From Nocardia niigatensis NBRC 100131 (GTDB lineage Bacteria; Actinomycetota; Actinomycetes; Mycobacteriales; Mycobacteriaceae), in NCBI RefSeq assembly GCF_000308655.1, contig NZ_BAGC01000054.1, forward strand, positions 1 to 64,000: a stretch of 64,000 nucleotides of DNA, given 5' to 3'. The translations under genes were made by a program, and so were the position numbers. Shown here piece after piece: positions 32,314-41,857 of the stretch (its first letter is position 1; the number at the start of each line of letters is the position of its first letter). The notes beneath the pieces are model-generated. The model saw only the letters and a list, made by a program, of their open reading frames with translations. It had not been told where the DNA came from and searched no databases.

Positions 32314-32802
32314 GTGATCAAACCGCTTATCCTGCTCGCGACGGCCGTGATGGCCGCGGGTGGCCTCGGCTTCGGCACCGTGGCGGACACCCGTTTCGAC
32401 TCCAGCGCCGACTGCCTGTGGGCGGGCGGCGCGCACCCGCAGGGCTCCCGGGTGGTGGCGGGCGGGTCGGCCTTCACCTGCGGCAGCGACGCGGCCGGCC
32501 CGCACTGGTACCGCGGCGGCGCGGCGGCCGCGAGCACCGTGCCGAATCCCGGCGCGGACGGCAGTCCGGCCGGTCGCTTCAGTGCCGGGGCGCGCCAGCC
32601 CGGCACCGACTACGACGACTACTGTGTCGGCGATCAGCTGATTCCCGGTGTCGGGGATGTCTTCGAGGCCGTCCCGACCAGCGGCGGACTGCTCTGGAAG
32701 TCGGCGGGCCCGGTCTCGCAGTGGACCTTCGATCCCGGTGTGGTGCAACCGAAGACGTCGACCCGCTCGTCGGGGATGTGTCTCGACGGTCAGCTGCTCT
32801 GA
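32314..32802 (+). CDS. Small secreted protein, unknown function
   Basis: 162 aa with signal peptide MIKPLILLATAVMAAGGLGF and cleavage in the following GTVADT region. The mature domain has four cysteines (ADCLWAGG, FTCGSD, DDYCVGDQ, SGMCLDG) and Gly/Ser-rich loops. No recognised family. The AAGGG at 32301-32305 favours GTG 32314 over GTG 32305. Its 3' end overlaps the convergent MFS exporter gene by 13 bp. Confidence 0.72.
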   Translation: MIKPLILLATAVMAAGGLGFGTVADTRFDSSADCLWAGGAHPQGSRVVAGGSAFTCGSDAAGPHWYRGGAAAASTVPNPGADGSPAGRFSAGARQPGTDYDDYCVGDQLIPGVGDVFEAVPTSGGLLWKSAGPVSQWTFDPGVVQPKTSTRSSGMCLDGQLL

Positions 32803-34424
32803 GCGTCCCCGCCCCCGTCCTCGGCGGCCGCGGTATAGGGCCGGTTCGGGATGAGGGCGGCCGAGGCCAGCCCGACCACCAGGAACAGTGCCGCGGCCAG
32901 CAGCGTGGTCCGGGTGGAGTCGGTGAAGGCCCGGCTCAGCGCGTCCACGATGGCCGCGGCGCCGTGCTGGTCCCGCAGGCTGGAGATGGCCCCGCCGGCC
33001 GACTGCCGGGTCGCGGTCGCGAGGGTGTCGGCGGCGGGTTTCTGCAGATCGGGGACACTCGAGAGCCGTCTGGGCAGATCGTGGGCCAGCGCCGCCGACA
33101 GCAGCGCACCGATGACCGCGGTGCCGAAGGCCGAACCGACCTGCCGCACGGTGGACTGGGTGGCCGAGCCCTGGCCCGAATTCCCCGTCGGCACATCGGC
33201 GAGCACGGTCCCGGTCAGCTGTGCCGAGGCCATGCCCAGCCCGACGCCGTACCCGATCAGCAGCACCGCCAGCCACCAGCCGGAGATGTGCGGGGTGACG
33301 AACAGGGCGGCCAGGGCCACGGCGACGGCCTCCAAGGCGAGACCCAGTTGCACCACTCGCACCGGCCCGAACCGGCGCACCAGCCCCTCGGCGAGGCCCG
33401 CGGCCAGGAAGGCGCCGACCGCCATGGCGGCCAGCACATAGCCCGCGCCGAGGGTGGACAGGCCGAGGACGTTCACCATGAACAGCGGCAGCACGAACAG
33501 GAGCCCGAATTCGCCCAGCGCCACCAGGAACGCGGTGATATTGCCCCACCGGAAGCTGGGTATCCGGAACAGCGCGGGATCCAGCAGCGCGGAGCGGCCG
33601 ACCGTATTGCGGTGCTTCTCCCACAGGTAGAACAGGTAGAGCGCGAGCACGCCGAGCGCCAGCAGGATCGGGATCGGCGAGAGGGGCGCGGAGGCCGGCC
33701 AGTTCCACCCGGCGAGCGGGAATTCCCGCAGCGGCTTCCACCAGCCGTAGGTCTGCCCTTCGATGAGCGCGAACACCAGCAGCGCGAAACCCGCTGCGCT
33801 GAGCAGGAACCCATCCACGTCCAGGCCGGGCGCGGCCTTGCCCATACGGGTTTCCGGCACGTACAGCGCCAGACCGATCAGCACCACCGCGCCCAGTGGC
33901 AGGTTCACCAGGAAGATCCACGGCCAGGTGAAGTAGGTGGTGAGCCAGCCGCCCAGCAGCGGGCCGATGGCGGCGACGCCGGATATGACCGAGCCCCAGA
34001 CCGCGAACGCGATCACCCGGTCGCGGCCCCGGAAGAGGGCGTTCATGGTGGCCAGCGTGCCGGGCATGACCCCGGCGGCGCCGACGCCCTGCACGACGCG
34101 CCCGAGGATCAGCGGCCAGGGGCTGTGCGCCCGCGCCGAGAGCACGCTGCCGATCAGGAAGATGACCACGCCGAGGGCGAACATCCTGCGCCGCCCGAGC
34201 CGGTCGCCGAGGCGGCCGCTGGTGATCAGCAACGCGGCCAGCACGACCGCGTAGATGCTGTTGATCCACTGCGCCTGAGAGAAATTCAGCTGCAATTGGT
34301 CGATGATGACGGGCAAGGAGACCGCGACGATGGTGCCGTCGAGCACCACCATGGACAGTCCCAGCGCCAGGACACCGAGGGTGACCCACTTCCTGCGCCC
34401 AGGGTCGAGCTGCGTTTCCGTCAT
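32790..34424 (-). CDS. MFS drug:proton antiporter, DHA2 (EmrB/QacA) type
   Basis: 544 aa with 14 predicted membrane segments, the DHA2 hallmark. Motif A GRLGDRLGRRRMFALG lies after TM2, the DGTIVAVSLPVIIDQL (TM1 motif D1) and GSVISGVAAIGPLLGGWL (motif C of antiporters) are intact. It likely exports drugs or a lipophilic metabolite using the proton gradient. ATG 34424 is preceded by GGGAG. It is divergent from the TerD gene through a ~170-bp region that contains several gtccg-type repeats (34460-34500), possible regulator sites. No dedicated regulator gene is adjacent. Confidence 0.92.
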   Translation of the reverse strand: MTETQLDPGRRKWVTLGVLALGLSMVVLDGTIVAVSLPVIIDQLQLNFSQAQWINSIYAVVLAALLITSGRLGDRLGRRRMFALGVVIFLIGSVLSARAHSPWPLILGRVVQGVGAAGVMPGTLATMNALFRGRDRVIAFAVWGSVISGVAAIGPLLGGWLTTYFTWPWIFLVNLPLGAVVLIGLALYVPETRMGKAAPGLDVDGFLLSAAGFALLVFALIEGQTYGWWKPLREFPLAGWNWPASAPLSPIPILLALGVLALYLFYLWEKHRNTVGRSALLDPALFRIPSFRWGNITAFLVALGEFGLLFVLPLFMVNVLGLSTLGAGYVLAAMAVGAFLAAGLAEGLVRRFGPVRVVQLGLALEAVAVALAALFVTPHISGWWLAVLLIGYGVGLGMASAQLTGTVLADVPTGNSGQGSATQSTVRQVGSAFGTAVIGALLSAALAHDLPRRLSSVPDLQKPAADTLATATRQSAGGAISSLRDQHGAAAIVDALSRAFTDSTRTTLLAAALFLVVGLASAALIPNRPYTAAAEDGGGDAQSS

Positions 34425-34579
34425 TTCGTCACTCCCGCCGCTCTAGAGCCGTCCGAAGAGTCCGATAGTCCGTTGGCCACTTATGCGCCGATTGTCCGTT
34501 GAACAGTGTATGTCGAGGCGTCTGGACAGCCGAACATTTGCAGACCGGTGACCCTGGAACAGCGGATGTCCGAATCGGA

Positions 34580-34585
34580 TACGTT
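34580..34585 (+). promoter_or_regulatory. -10 box before TerD gene
   Basis: TACGTT, 7 nt before GTG 34593; this spacing is the reason for choosing that start. Confidence 0.45.
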
Positions 34586-34592
34586 GGAACCT

Positions 34593-35921
34593 GTGTCGAT
34601 GATGAAGGGTTCCAACGTTCCGGTGGCGGTGTCCGAGGTTCGGATCGAGCTGGGGTGGCAGTCGGGACCCGGGGTTCCCGACGCCGATGCCTCCGCACTG
34701 CTGCTGTCGAGCGGCCGGGTGCGCTCGGACGCCGATTTCGTCTTCTACAACCAGCCGCTGCACGCCTCGGGCGCGGTCCGCCACCACGGCAAGCAGACCG
34801 GACCGGTGATCGTGGACGCCCTCTCGGTGCACCTGGGCCAGGTGGAACCGCAGATCGACGCCATCGTGCTGGCGGCCTCCGCCGATGGCGGCACCTTCGC
34901 CCAATTCCGGGGCCTGCACGTGCGTTTGGTGGACATGGGTGGCCAGGAGCTGGCCCGTTTCGACAGCAGCGACGCGACCTCCGAGACCGCCTTCGTACTG
35001 GGCGAGCTGTACCGTCGCGGCGGCGGCTGGAAGTTCCGCGCGGTCGGCCAGGGCTACGACTCCGGATTGGCCGGACTGGCAACAGATTTCGGCATCTCGG
35101 TCGACGAAGCACCTGCCCCGCAGCCGAATACGCCGCAGTCGGCCGCCCCGGTCCAAACGGTCCCGTCGCCGGTCACGTTCCCGCAGCCCGTCGCTCCGCC
35201 GCCGGTCGCGGGCTTCCAGCAGCCGGTCGCCCCGCCACCGCCCGCCCCCGTACCGCCCGCCCTCGCTCCGCCGATGCCCGCACCCCGGGTGAATCTGGGC
35301 AAGATCTCGCTCACCAAGGAAGCTCCTGCCGTCTCGCTGACCAAGCAGGGCGCGACCGGCGGCATCATGCGGGTGAACCTGAACTGGTCGGTGCCGAGTT
35401 CGGGTGGGCTGTTCGGGCGCAAGCGCGCGAACGGCGGGCTCGATCTCGATCTGTGCGCGTTCTGGGAGCTGTCGGACGGGTCGAGGGGCTGTGTGAGCGC
35501 GCTGGACACCTTCGGCGATCTGTACAAGCCGCCGTTCATCGCCCTGGATCGCGACGATCGCACCGGCGGCAGCGCGGTGGGCGAGAACCTGTCCATCAAC
35601 CTCGATCACATCGCGGACTTCCGCCGCATCCTGGTGTTCGCCTCGCTCTACGAGGGCGCGCAGGACTTCCGCGGTGTGCACGCCACCGCGACCCTCTTCC
35701 CGCGCAACACGCCGCCCATCGAGATGGAAGTCGGCGGCTGCCACGATGATTCGCGCGAGATGGTGCTGGCGCTGATCGAGAACATCAACGGCGAGCTGGT
35801 GGTGCGGCGCGAGGGCCGGTTCGTGCGACCGCCGGAGGGCCGGCGGTTCTGGGGCAAGCTCGCGGTGGATCAGGCCTACAACTGGGGCCTCAAGTGGGGC
35901 ACCTCGAAGGGCAAGTCCTGA
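34593..35921 (+). CDS. Double TerD-domain stress protein
   Basis: 442 aa. The N-terminal TerD domain (MMKGSNVPVAVSEVRIELGW, VFYNQPLHASGAVRH, AFVLGELYRRGGGWKFRAVG) spans about residues 3-170. A Pro-rich linker of ~60 residues follows. The C-terminal half is a second, TerA-like domain (VNLNWSVPSSGGLFGRKR, LDLDLCAFWELSDGS, FRRILVFASLYEGAQDF, NINGELVVRREGRFV). TerD proteins bind calcium and act in tellurite and general envelope stress; no other ter genes are here. ATG 34566 is an alternative start. Confidence 0.9.
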   Translation: MSMMKGSNVPVAVSEVRIELGWQSGPGVPDADASALLLSSGRVRSDADFVFYNQPLHASGAVRHHGKQTGPVIVDALSVHLGQVEPQIDAIVLAASADGGTFAQFRGLHVRLVDMGGQELARFDSSDATSETAFVLGELYRRGGGWKFRAVGQGYDSGLAGLATDFGISVDEAPAPQPNTPQSAAPVQTVPSPVTFPQPVAPPPVAGFQQPVAPPPPAPVPPALAPPMPAPRVNLGKISLTKEAPAVSLTKQGATGGIMRVNLNWSVPSSGGLFGRKRANGGLDLDLCAFWELSDGSRGCVSALDTFGDLYKPPFIALDRDDRTGGSAVGENLSINLDHIADFRRILVFASLYEGAQDFRGVHATATLFPRNTPPIEMEVGGCHDDSREMVLALIENINGELVVRREGRFVRPPEGRRFWGKLAVDQAYNWGLKWGTSKGKS

Positions 35922-35927
35922 CGCGGT

Positions 35928-36623
35928 TCACTCGGGCGCGAGTCGCCGCGCCAATTCCAATGCGGCGACCCGGGTTTCGGCCAGCGAGCCGGACCAGCAG
36001 AGCAGCCGCAGGATGGCGTCGGGAATGAGCTGCCCGGCATATTCGGGCGCCGCGCCCTCGTCGGAGCGCATATTGATGACCGACTCGACGAGCCGGAACG
36101 GCAGCAGTTCGGCCCCGGCCACCGCACCGGCCTCGGCGAGGACGGCCCCGGGTGCGCCGGCCGCCTCGGCGATGACGGCCGCCGACAGCGTTTCGTAGTG
36201 CCCGCGCAGTTCGTCGCGGCGTTCCCGGAAGCGGGCGAAGCGTTCACTACGCAGTTCCGGCAGCAGGTACAGCGCGCCGAGGTTCCAGCGGCTGGCGCAC
36301 AACTGGGTGACGTCGTACCAGGCCAGCGCGTACAGCCGCACCACGGCGGGTTCGGGCTGCCCGGCCAGGGCGCTCGCCAATTCCAGTGGCGTGGTGACGG
36401 TTTCGGCGAGCAGCGCGTCGAGAATGTCGTCCTTGGCGGCGAAGTGGTGGTACAGCGAGGCCTGCCGGATGCCGACGGCGTCGGCGACGGCGCGGGTGGA
36501 GGTATTGCCGTAGCCGTGACTGGTGAACAACTCGGCGGCGGCGTCGAGGATTTCGGCGCGCGGCGTCTGGCCTGCGCGCCGGCGCGGTGCGAGACGAGGC
36601 CGGCCGGGTCCGAGTTGGGTCAC
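35928..36623 (-). CDS. TetR-family regulator of the urea/guanidine operon
   Basis: 231 aa. HTH region: AEILDAAAELFTSHGYGNTS, ADAVGIRQASLYHHFAAKDD, a clear TetR DNA-binding domain. The ligand domain is helical and not assignable. Start GTG 36623 (TQLGPGRPRLAPRR); a longer frame to 36716 would cover the operator. Divergent from the permease gene at 36828. A perfect 9-bp-arm palindrome (36687-36708) lies between them, so it very probably represses the permease operon and possibly itself. Confidence 0.92.
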   Translation of the reverse strand: MTQLGPGRPRLAPRRRAGQTPRAEILDAAAELFTSHGYGNTSTRAVADAVGIRQASLYHHFAAKDDILDALLAETVTTPLELASALAGQPEPAVVRLYALAWYDVTQLCASRWNLGALYLLPELRSERFARFRERRDELRGHYETLSAAVIAEAAGAPGAVLAEAGAVAGAELLPFRLVESVINMRSDEGAAPEYAGQLIPDAILRLLCWSGSLAETRVAALELARRLAPE

Positions 36624-36686
36624 CCTGCCATTCTGTCTTACCCGCGCTAACCATCTCCCCCCCACGTTGCCGACCTGCGGGGTGAG

Positions 36687-36708
36687 ATTTCTGTCATTCG
36701 ACAGAAAT
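36687..36708. promoter_or_regulatory. TetR operator between regulator and permease
   Basis: atttctgtc-attc-gacagaaat: perfect 9-bp arms, 4-nt centre, in the 204-bp divergent spacer. A half site attctgtc recurs at about 36630. Confidence 0.75.
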
Positions 36709-36827
36709 ACCGGCAATACAGAAGTTACGGCGGGCCATCTGACCGATACAACGACGTCATCTCAGCCGCGATCGCGACCGCAAAACTTTCAATCGATAGA
36801 TATTCGCCTCGCGAAAGACTCACCGCC

Positions 36828-38411
36828 ATGGTTGCCTCCGCCGACGCCATCCTCCCCCAATCCTCGCCCGGCAGCGCCGTCACCAGCGCTTACGATGCCG
36901 AAACCGCCACGGACAGCGCCGATCTGGCGCGATTCGGCTATCAGCCGGTGCTGCATCGCAAGCTGGGCCGCTACGCCTCCTTCGCGGCCGGATTCTCCTT
37001 CGTCTCCATCCTGACGACGATCTTCCAGTTCTTCGGCTTCGGCTACTCCTTCGGTGGCGCGGCCTTCTTCTGGACCTGGCCGATCGTGTTCGCGGGTCAG
37101 TTCCTGGTGGCGCTGAACTTCGCGGAACTGGCCGCGCGCTACCCGATCTCGGGCTGCATCTACCAGTGGTCGCGGCGGCTGGCCGGGGAGGTGGTCGGCT
37201 GGTTCGCGGGGTGGATGATGGTCATCGCCCAGATCGTCACCGCCGCGGCGGCCGCGATCGCGCTGCAGGTGGTGCTGCCGGCCATCTGGTCCGGGTTCCA
37301 GCTCATCGGCACGAACAGCGACCTCACCTCCCGCGACGGGGCCTCGAACGCGGTACTGCTGGGCAGCGCGCTGCTCGTGATCACGACGCTGATCAATGTG
37401 GTCGGCATCGACTGGATGGCCCGCATCAACTCGCTCGGGGTGACCATCGAGATCGTCGGCGTCGCCGCGGTGATCGCGGTGTTCTTCACCCACACCGATC
37501 GCGGGCCGGGCGTGGTCACGCACACCGATCAGGCCGCGGCCGGCCCGTACTGGGCCGCCTTCCTGGCCTCCGGGCTGATGGCCGCCTACGTCATGGTCGG
37601 GTTCGATTCCGCCGGTGAGCTTTCCGAGGAGACCAAGAATCCGCGGCACGTCGCGCCGCGCACCATTCTGTCGGCCCTGGCCGTCTCCGCACTGGGCGGC
37701 GGGCTCATTCTGCTGGGCGCGCTCATGGCCGCGCCGAGCCTCACCGACGGCTCGCTGGCCGGCGGCGGGCTCGCCTACGTGATCGAGGCGAAACTGACCA
37801 CTGTCCCCGGCAAGGTGGTGCTGGCGTGTGTGGCGTGTGCGATCACGGTGTGCACCTTGGCGATTCAGACGGCGGGTTCGCGACTGCTGTTCTCGATGGC
37901 GCGCGACGGCCGGCTGCCGTTCTCCGGACCGCTGTCGCGGGTGCATCCGCGCTTCGGCACCCCGGTGTGGCCTGCGGTGGTGATCGGCGTGCTGGGTATC
38001 GGCCTGCTGGTGGTGAACCTGGGCAATGCCGCCATCTTCGCGACGCTGGCCAGTGTCTGCATCGTCATGCTCTACCTGGCTTATCTGCTGGTGACCGTGC
38101 CGCTACTGGTGCGCCGGATCAAGGGCTGGCCCGCCGATATCGCCGGTGACGCCGCGGGCACGAAGCTGTTCGCGCTGGGCCGCTTCGGCATCGCCGTCAA
38201 CGCGCTGGCCGTGGTATGGGGCATCGCCATGGCGGTGAACCTGGCCTGGCCGCGCGCCGAGGTCTACACCCCGACCGGCGGCGGCTGGTGGATGCTCTGG
38301 GCCGCACCGCTGTTCGTGCTGCTCACCGTGGCGGTCGGCGCGGTGGTGCACCGGTTCGTCACCCCGGCCCGGCCGTCGCCCGTCACCGAGCCAGTGCCCC
38401 AGATCGCCTGA
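36828..38411 (+). CDS. APC-family amino acid/guanidine-type permease
   Basis: 527 aa with 12 membrane segments. RFGYQPVLHRKLGRYASFAAGFSFVS and FFWTWPIVFAGQFLVALNFAELAARYPISG are typical of the amino acid/choline transporter branch found next to urea carboxylase systems. AYVMVGFDSAGELSEETKNP is the APC signature loop after TM6. It begins a five-gene operon with the two DUF1989 genes, carboxyltransferase and allophanate hydrolase, so the cargo is probably guanidine, urea or another ureido compound. No ykkC-type guanidine riboswitch was recognised in the leader; control is more likely through the TetR palindrome. Confidence 0.9.
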   Translation: MVASADAILPQSSPGSAVTSAYDAETATDSADLARFGYQPVLHRKLGRYASFAAGFSFVSILTTIFQFFGFGYSFGGAAFFWTWPIVFAGQFLVALNFAELAARYPISGCIYQWSRRLAGEVVGWFAGWMMVIAQIVTAAAAAIALQVVLPAIWSGFQLIGTNSDLTSRDGASNAVLLGSALLVITTLINVVGIDWMARINSLGVTIEIVGVAAVIAVFFTHTDRGPGVVTHTDQAAAGPYWAAFLASGLMAAYVMVGFDSAGELSEETKNPRHVAPRTILSALAVSALGGGLILLGALMAAPSLTDGSLAGGGLAYVIEAKLTTVPGKVVLACVACAITVCTLAIQTAGSRLLFSMARDGRLPFSGPLSRVHPRFGTPVWPAVVIGVLGIGLLVVNLGNAAIFATLASVCIVMLYLAYLLVTVPLLVRRIKGWPADIAGDAAGTKLFALGRFGIAVNALAVVWGIAMAVNLAWPRAEVYTPTGGGWWMLWAAPLFVLLTVAVGAVVHRFVTPARPSPVTEPVPQIA

Positions 38412-38444
38412 GCTCCCACGAGATTCCGAGGAAGGACGTTTCCC

Positions 38445-39191
38445 ATGACCACGGCCAACACCACCGATGCCCGGGCGCACGCGCGCTCGCAGGCGGCGGC
38501 CGCTCCGCTGAGCGGACCCGCGCTGCCCGTCGGCGTCGATCCCGCGCGGATCAGTGTCGCGCAACGGATTCCGGCGGGCGGCTACGCGAATGTCGTGCTG
38601 GCGCGCGGCACCCGGGTGCGGCTGCTGGATCCGGACGGCGCGGCGTGCGCGCACGTGCTGCTGCTGCGGGCCGACTCCCCGTGGGAGCGGCTCAATGTCG
38701 CGGACACGGTGAAGGTGCCGTGGCAGGCCTACCTGGGCACGGGGCATCCGCTGCTGTCGGATCAGGGCCGGGTGCTGGCCACGGTGGTCGCGGATACGTC
38801 CGGTCACCACGACACCCTGTGCGGCCCATCTCCCGTCGCCCGGGACCGGCTGCGGCTGGCCGGGGTGAAGCAGGGGCTGGAGCCCCGCGACATCGGCCCG
38901 ACGGTGTCGTTCTTCCGGGGCGTGCGGGTGGCAGCGGACGGCGCGCTGACCGTGACCGGCGGCGCGGGGGCGGGTGCGGCGGTCGACCTGCTCGTGCACC
39001 TGCCGGTGACGCTGCTGGTCGCCAACGCGGAACATCCGCTGGACTCCGCTCCCCCGACCGAGCTCGACCTGGTGGCCTGGGCCGCGCCCGCGGAACTGTC
39101 GCTCACCCCCAATACCGACCCGGAATACCTGCGCGCGGTGGAGAACACCGAACAGGACTGGCACGCACGCACTCTGGAGGCCCGCGCATGA
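38445..39191 (+). CDS. Urea carboxylase-associated protein 1 (DUF1989; carboxyguanidine deaminase subunit)
   Basis: 248 aa. DUF1989 protein: IPAGGYANVVLARGTRVRLLDPDG, LNVADTVKVPWQAYLG, VLATVVADTSGHHDTLCGP, VSFFRGVRVAADG and VALLVANAEHPL-type text. UAAP1 and UAAP2 together were shown in other bacteria to form the carboxyguanidine deaminase (CgdAB) that converts carboxyguanidine to allophanate. Starts after AGGAAGGA; overlaps the next gene as ATGA. Shares the pattern VVADxxGxHDT with its neighbour, so the two are paralogues. The guanidine interpretation is by homology. Confidence 0.9.
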   Translation: MTTANTTDARAHARSQAAAAPLSGPALPVGVDPARISVAQRIPAGGYANVVLARGTRVRLLDPDGAACAHVLLLRADSPWERLNVADTVKVPWQAYLGTGHPLLSDQGRVLATVVADTSGHHDTLCGPSPVARDRLRLAGVKQGLEPRDIGPTVSFFRGVRVAADGALTVTGGAGAGAAVDLLVHLPVTLLVANAEHPLDSAPPTELDLVAWAAPAELSLTPNTDPEYLRAVENTEQDWHARTLEARA

Positions 39192-39805
39192 CCACCCCGA
39201 CCCGCACCGTCGTCCTCGACGAGACGGTCCCCGCCCGGGCCCCCTGGTCGGCCGTGGTGCACGCCGGTGACCAGCTGGAGATCATCGATCTGCACGGCAA
39301 TCAGGCCGTGGACTGCCTGCTCTACAACGCGGCCGACCACACCGATCGCTACAGCGCGCAGGCCACGATCACGGCCCAGCGCAATATCTTCCTGACCACC
39401 GGCAGCGTCCTGCTGACCGAGGCGGGCACCGCGCTCATGACGGTGGTCGCCGACGAGGTCGGCAATCACGACACCGTGGCCGGCGCGTGCTCGCAGGAGT
39501 CCAACACCCTCCGCTACGGCCACCACACCCGCCATCAGCACGCCTGCGTGGAGAACTTCCTGGCCGAGGGCCTGAAGTGGGGTCTGGGCAAGCGGGATCT
39601 GGTGTCGAACATCAACTGGTTCATGAACGTTCCGGTCGAGGCCGACGGGACGCTGGGCATCGTGGACGGCCTGTCCGCGCCGGGCAAGACGATCACGCTG
39701 CGCGCCGAGACCGACACCCTGGTGCTGGTCTCGAACTGCCCGCAGATCAACAATCCCTGCAATGGCTTCGAGCCCACGCCGGTCCGCATGGTGGTGACCC
39801 GATGA
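39188..39805 (+). CDS. Urea carboxylase-associated protein 2 (DUF1989; carboxyguanidine deaminase subunit)
   Basis: 205 aa. Second DUF1989 protein: LEIIDLHGNQAVDCLLYNAA, RYSAQATITAQRNIFLTTGS, MTVVADEVGNHDTVAGACSQ, ESNTLRYGHHTRHQHACVEN, LVSNINWFMNVPVEADG and ILVSNCPQINNPCNG-like text. The several Cys and His residues (GACSQE, HQHAC, NCPQINNPCNG) are typical of this subunit and may bind a metal. It overlaps both neighbours by ATGA, so all three proteins are made in fixed ratio. Forms the deaminase with the preceding gene product, by homology. Confidence 0.91.
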   Translation: MTTPTRTVVLDETVPARAPWSAVVHAGDQLEIIDLHGNQAVDCLLYNAADHTDRYSAQATITAQRNIFLTTGSVLLTEAGTALMTVVADEVGNHDTVAGACSQESNTLRYGHHTRHQHACVENFLAEGLKWGLGKRDLVSNINWFMNVPVEADGTLGIVDGLSAPGKTITLRAETDTLVLVSNCPQINNPCNGFEPTPVRMVVTR

Positions 39806-41814
39806 CCGCCGTGCTGCCGGAGCTCATGGCGATCGAGCGCCCTTCCGCCGCAGTGACTTTCGAGGTCGTCCGGCCGGGCATGCAGACGACCGTGCAGGAT
39901 TGGCCGGGCCGCGTCGGCTACTGGCATGTGGGCGTGCCGCCGTCCGGACCGATGGACGACCTGTCGTTCCGGCTCGGCAATCGCGCGCTCGGCAATCCGG
40001 AGGGCGCGGCCGGGCTGGAGTGCACCCTGGGTGGCCCGGCGCTGCGCTTCGACGCCGCCACCTGGGTGTGCGTCACCGGTGCGCCGGTCCCGGTCACCGT
40101 GGACGGCCGTCCGGTGCGGCAGTGGCGCAGCGTGCTGGTGCCCGCGGGCGGCGTACTGGACATCGGCATGGTGCGCGGGCCGGGCATGCGGTGCTATCTG
40201 CTGGTGGCCGGCGGCATCGAGGTGCCCGAATACCTCGGCAGCCGTTCGACTTTCACGCTCGGCAAGTTCGGCGGCGGCACCGGCCGGGCGCTGACGGCGG
40301 GCGACGAGTTCACGCTCGGGACGCCCGGGCGGGTGACGGCCGGGGTGACCGGCGACGACCAGCCCGTGCTGACCCGGCGCTGGGAACTGGCGGTCACCGA
40401 GGGACCGCACGGCGCGCCGGAGTTCTTCACCCGCGCCGACTTCGACACCATCCTCGGCACCGATTACGAGGTGCACTTCAACTCCGACCGAACCGGGGTG
40501 CGGCTCATCGGCCCGAAGCCCCAGTGGGCGCGGCGGGACGGCGGCGAGGCGGGACTGCACCCGTCCAACATCCACGACAACGCGTATTCCGTCGGCGCAC
40601 TGGATTTCACAGGCGATACCCCGATCCTGCTGGGCCCGGACGGCCCCAGCCTGGGCGGCTTCGTCTGCCCGGTCACCGTGGTGGCGGCCGAACGCTGGAA
40701 GCTGGGCCAGCTCACGCCGGGCGACCGCGTGCGCTTCGTCCCGGTCCGCGCCGATCACGCGGCCTCGCTGCGGGAGCTCGGGGCCGGGCGCCGGGCCGCC
40801 TGGCCGGTCGTGCTGTCCACGGGCGGAGACGGTGACGACGGCGTCCTGGCCCGCCGCGACGGCGCGGACACCGCGGTCACCTACCGGCGCGCGGGCAATG
40901 ACGGCCTGCTCGTCGAATACGGCGATATGACACTGGATCTGGAGTTGCGCGCCCGTGTGCACGCCCTGCACCAGGCGCTGCTGGAACGGTCCGAGCCGGG
41001 GATCACCGAGCTGACCCCGGGCGTGCGATCGCTGCAGGTGCGCCATGATCCGGGCCGCCTGCCCACCCGAAGCCTGCTGGGCCTGCTCGCGGAGGTGGAG
41101 TCCGAACTGCCGCCCGCCGACGAACTGGTGGTCCCCAGCCGCACCGTACGGCTGCCGCTGTCCTGGGACGACCCATCTACCCGCGAGGCCATCACCCGCT
41201 ACATGCACGGCGTCCGCGCGGACGCCCCGTGGTGCCCGTGGAATATCGAGTTCATCCGCAGGATGAACGGATTGGCCTCCGTGGACGAGGTTTTCGACAC
41301 CGTGTTCGCGGCCGAGTACCTGGTCCTCGGTCTGGGGGACGTGTACCTCGGCGCGCCCGTGGCCACCCCCACCGATCCCCGGCACCGGCTGGTCACCACC
41401 AAGTACAACCCGGCCCGCACCTGGACGCCGGAGAACGCCGTCGGCATCGGCGGCGCCTACCTCTGCATCTACGGCATGGAGGGTCCCGGCGGCTACCAGT
41501 TCGTCGGGCGCACCACCCAGGTGTGGAACCACCGCTCCAGCGGGATCGGCGAAGACCCCTGGCTGCTGCGGTATTTCGACCGCATCAGCTGGTATCCGGT
41601 GAGCGCCGGGGAACTGCTGGACCTGCGCGCCGACACCGCCGCGGGCCGCGGCGAGCTGCTGGCCGAGGACGGCGAGTTCCGGCTGGTCGACTATCGGAAG
41701 TTCTTGTCGGACAACGCCGCATCCATCGAAGAGTTCCGGGCCCGCCAGGCCGATGCCTTCGCCGCCGAACGCAATTCCTGGCGCGAGGCGGGCGAACTCG
41801 CCGAAACACCCTGA
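39802..41814 (+). CDS. Carboxyltransferase-only urea/guanidine carboxylase homologue (no BC, no BCCP)
   Basis: 670 aa. It starts directly with the junction of the carboxyltransferase region of urea carboxylases: FEVVRPGMQTTVQDWPGRVG, YWHVGVPPSGPMDDLSFRLG (AHS2/KipA-like half, to about 310). The AHS1/KipI-like half follows (TYRRAGNDGLLVEYGDMTLD, about 340-560) and then the UC-specific end (YNPARTWTPENAVGIGGAYL, MEGPGGYQFVGRTTQVWNH, FDRISWYPVSAGELL). Full urea carboxylases have ~1200 aa: an N-terminal ATP-grasp biotin carboxylase and a C-terminal biotinyl domain with an AMKM motif. Here both are absent: the gene begins at an ATGA overlap with the upstream gene and stops shortly after AERNSWREAGELAE, 43 bp before the next gene. 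No biotin-carboxylase gene is in the window. Confidence 0.9.
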   Translation: MTAVLPELMAIERPSAAVTFEVVRPGMQTTVQDWPGRVGYWHVGVPPSGPMDDLSFRLGNRALGNPEGAAGLECTLGGPALRFDAATWVCVTGAPVPVTVDGRPVRQWRSVLVPAGGVLDIGMVRGPGMRCYLLVAGGIEVPEYLGSRSTFTLGKFGGGTGRALTAGDEFTLGTPGRVTAGVTGDDQPVLTRRWELAVTEGPHGAPEFFTRADFDTILGTDYEVHFNSDRTGVRLIGPKPQWARRDGGEAGLHPSNIHDNAYSVGALDFTGDTPILLGPDGPSLGGFVCPVTVVAAERWKLGQLTPGDRVRFVPVRADHAASLRELGAGRRAAWPVVLSTGGDGDDGVLARRDGADTAVTYRRAGNDGLLVEYGDMTLDLELRARVHALHQALLERSEPGITELTPGVRSLQVRHDPGRLPTRSLLGLLAEVESELPPADELVVPSRTVRLPLSWDDPSTREAITRYMHGVRADAPWCPWNIEFIRRMNGLASVDEVFDTVFAAEYLVLGLGDVYLGAPVATPTDPRHRLVTTKYNPARTWTPENAVGIGGAYLCIYGMEGPGGYQFVGRTTQVWNHRSSGIGEDPWLLRYFDRISWYPVSAGELLDLRADTAAGRGELLAEDGEFRLVDYRKFLSDNAASIEEFRARQADAFAAERNSWREAGELAETP

Positions 41815-41857
41815 ACGCCTCCGCCGTCGTGTTCCATCCCCAGCCCGAGGAGACCCC

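Noticed and set aside
36624..36827. Guanidine (ykkC-type) riboswitch in front of the permease operon
   Set aside because: The conserved ykkC elements were not recognisable; the leader instead contains a TetR-type palindrome. A covariance-model search would settle it.
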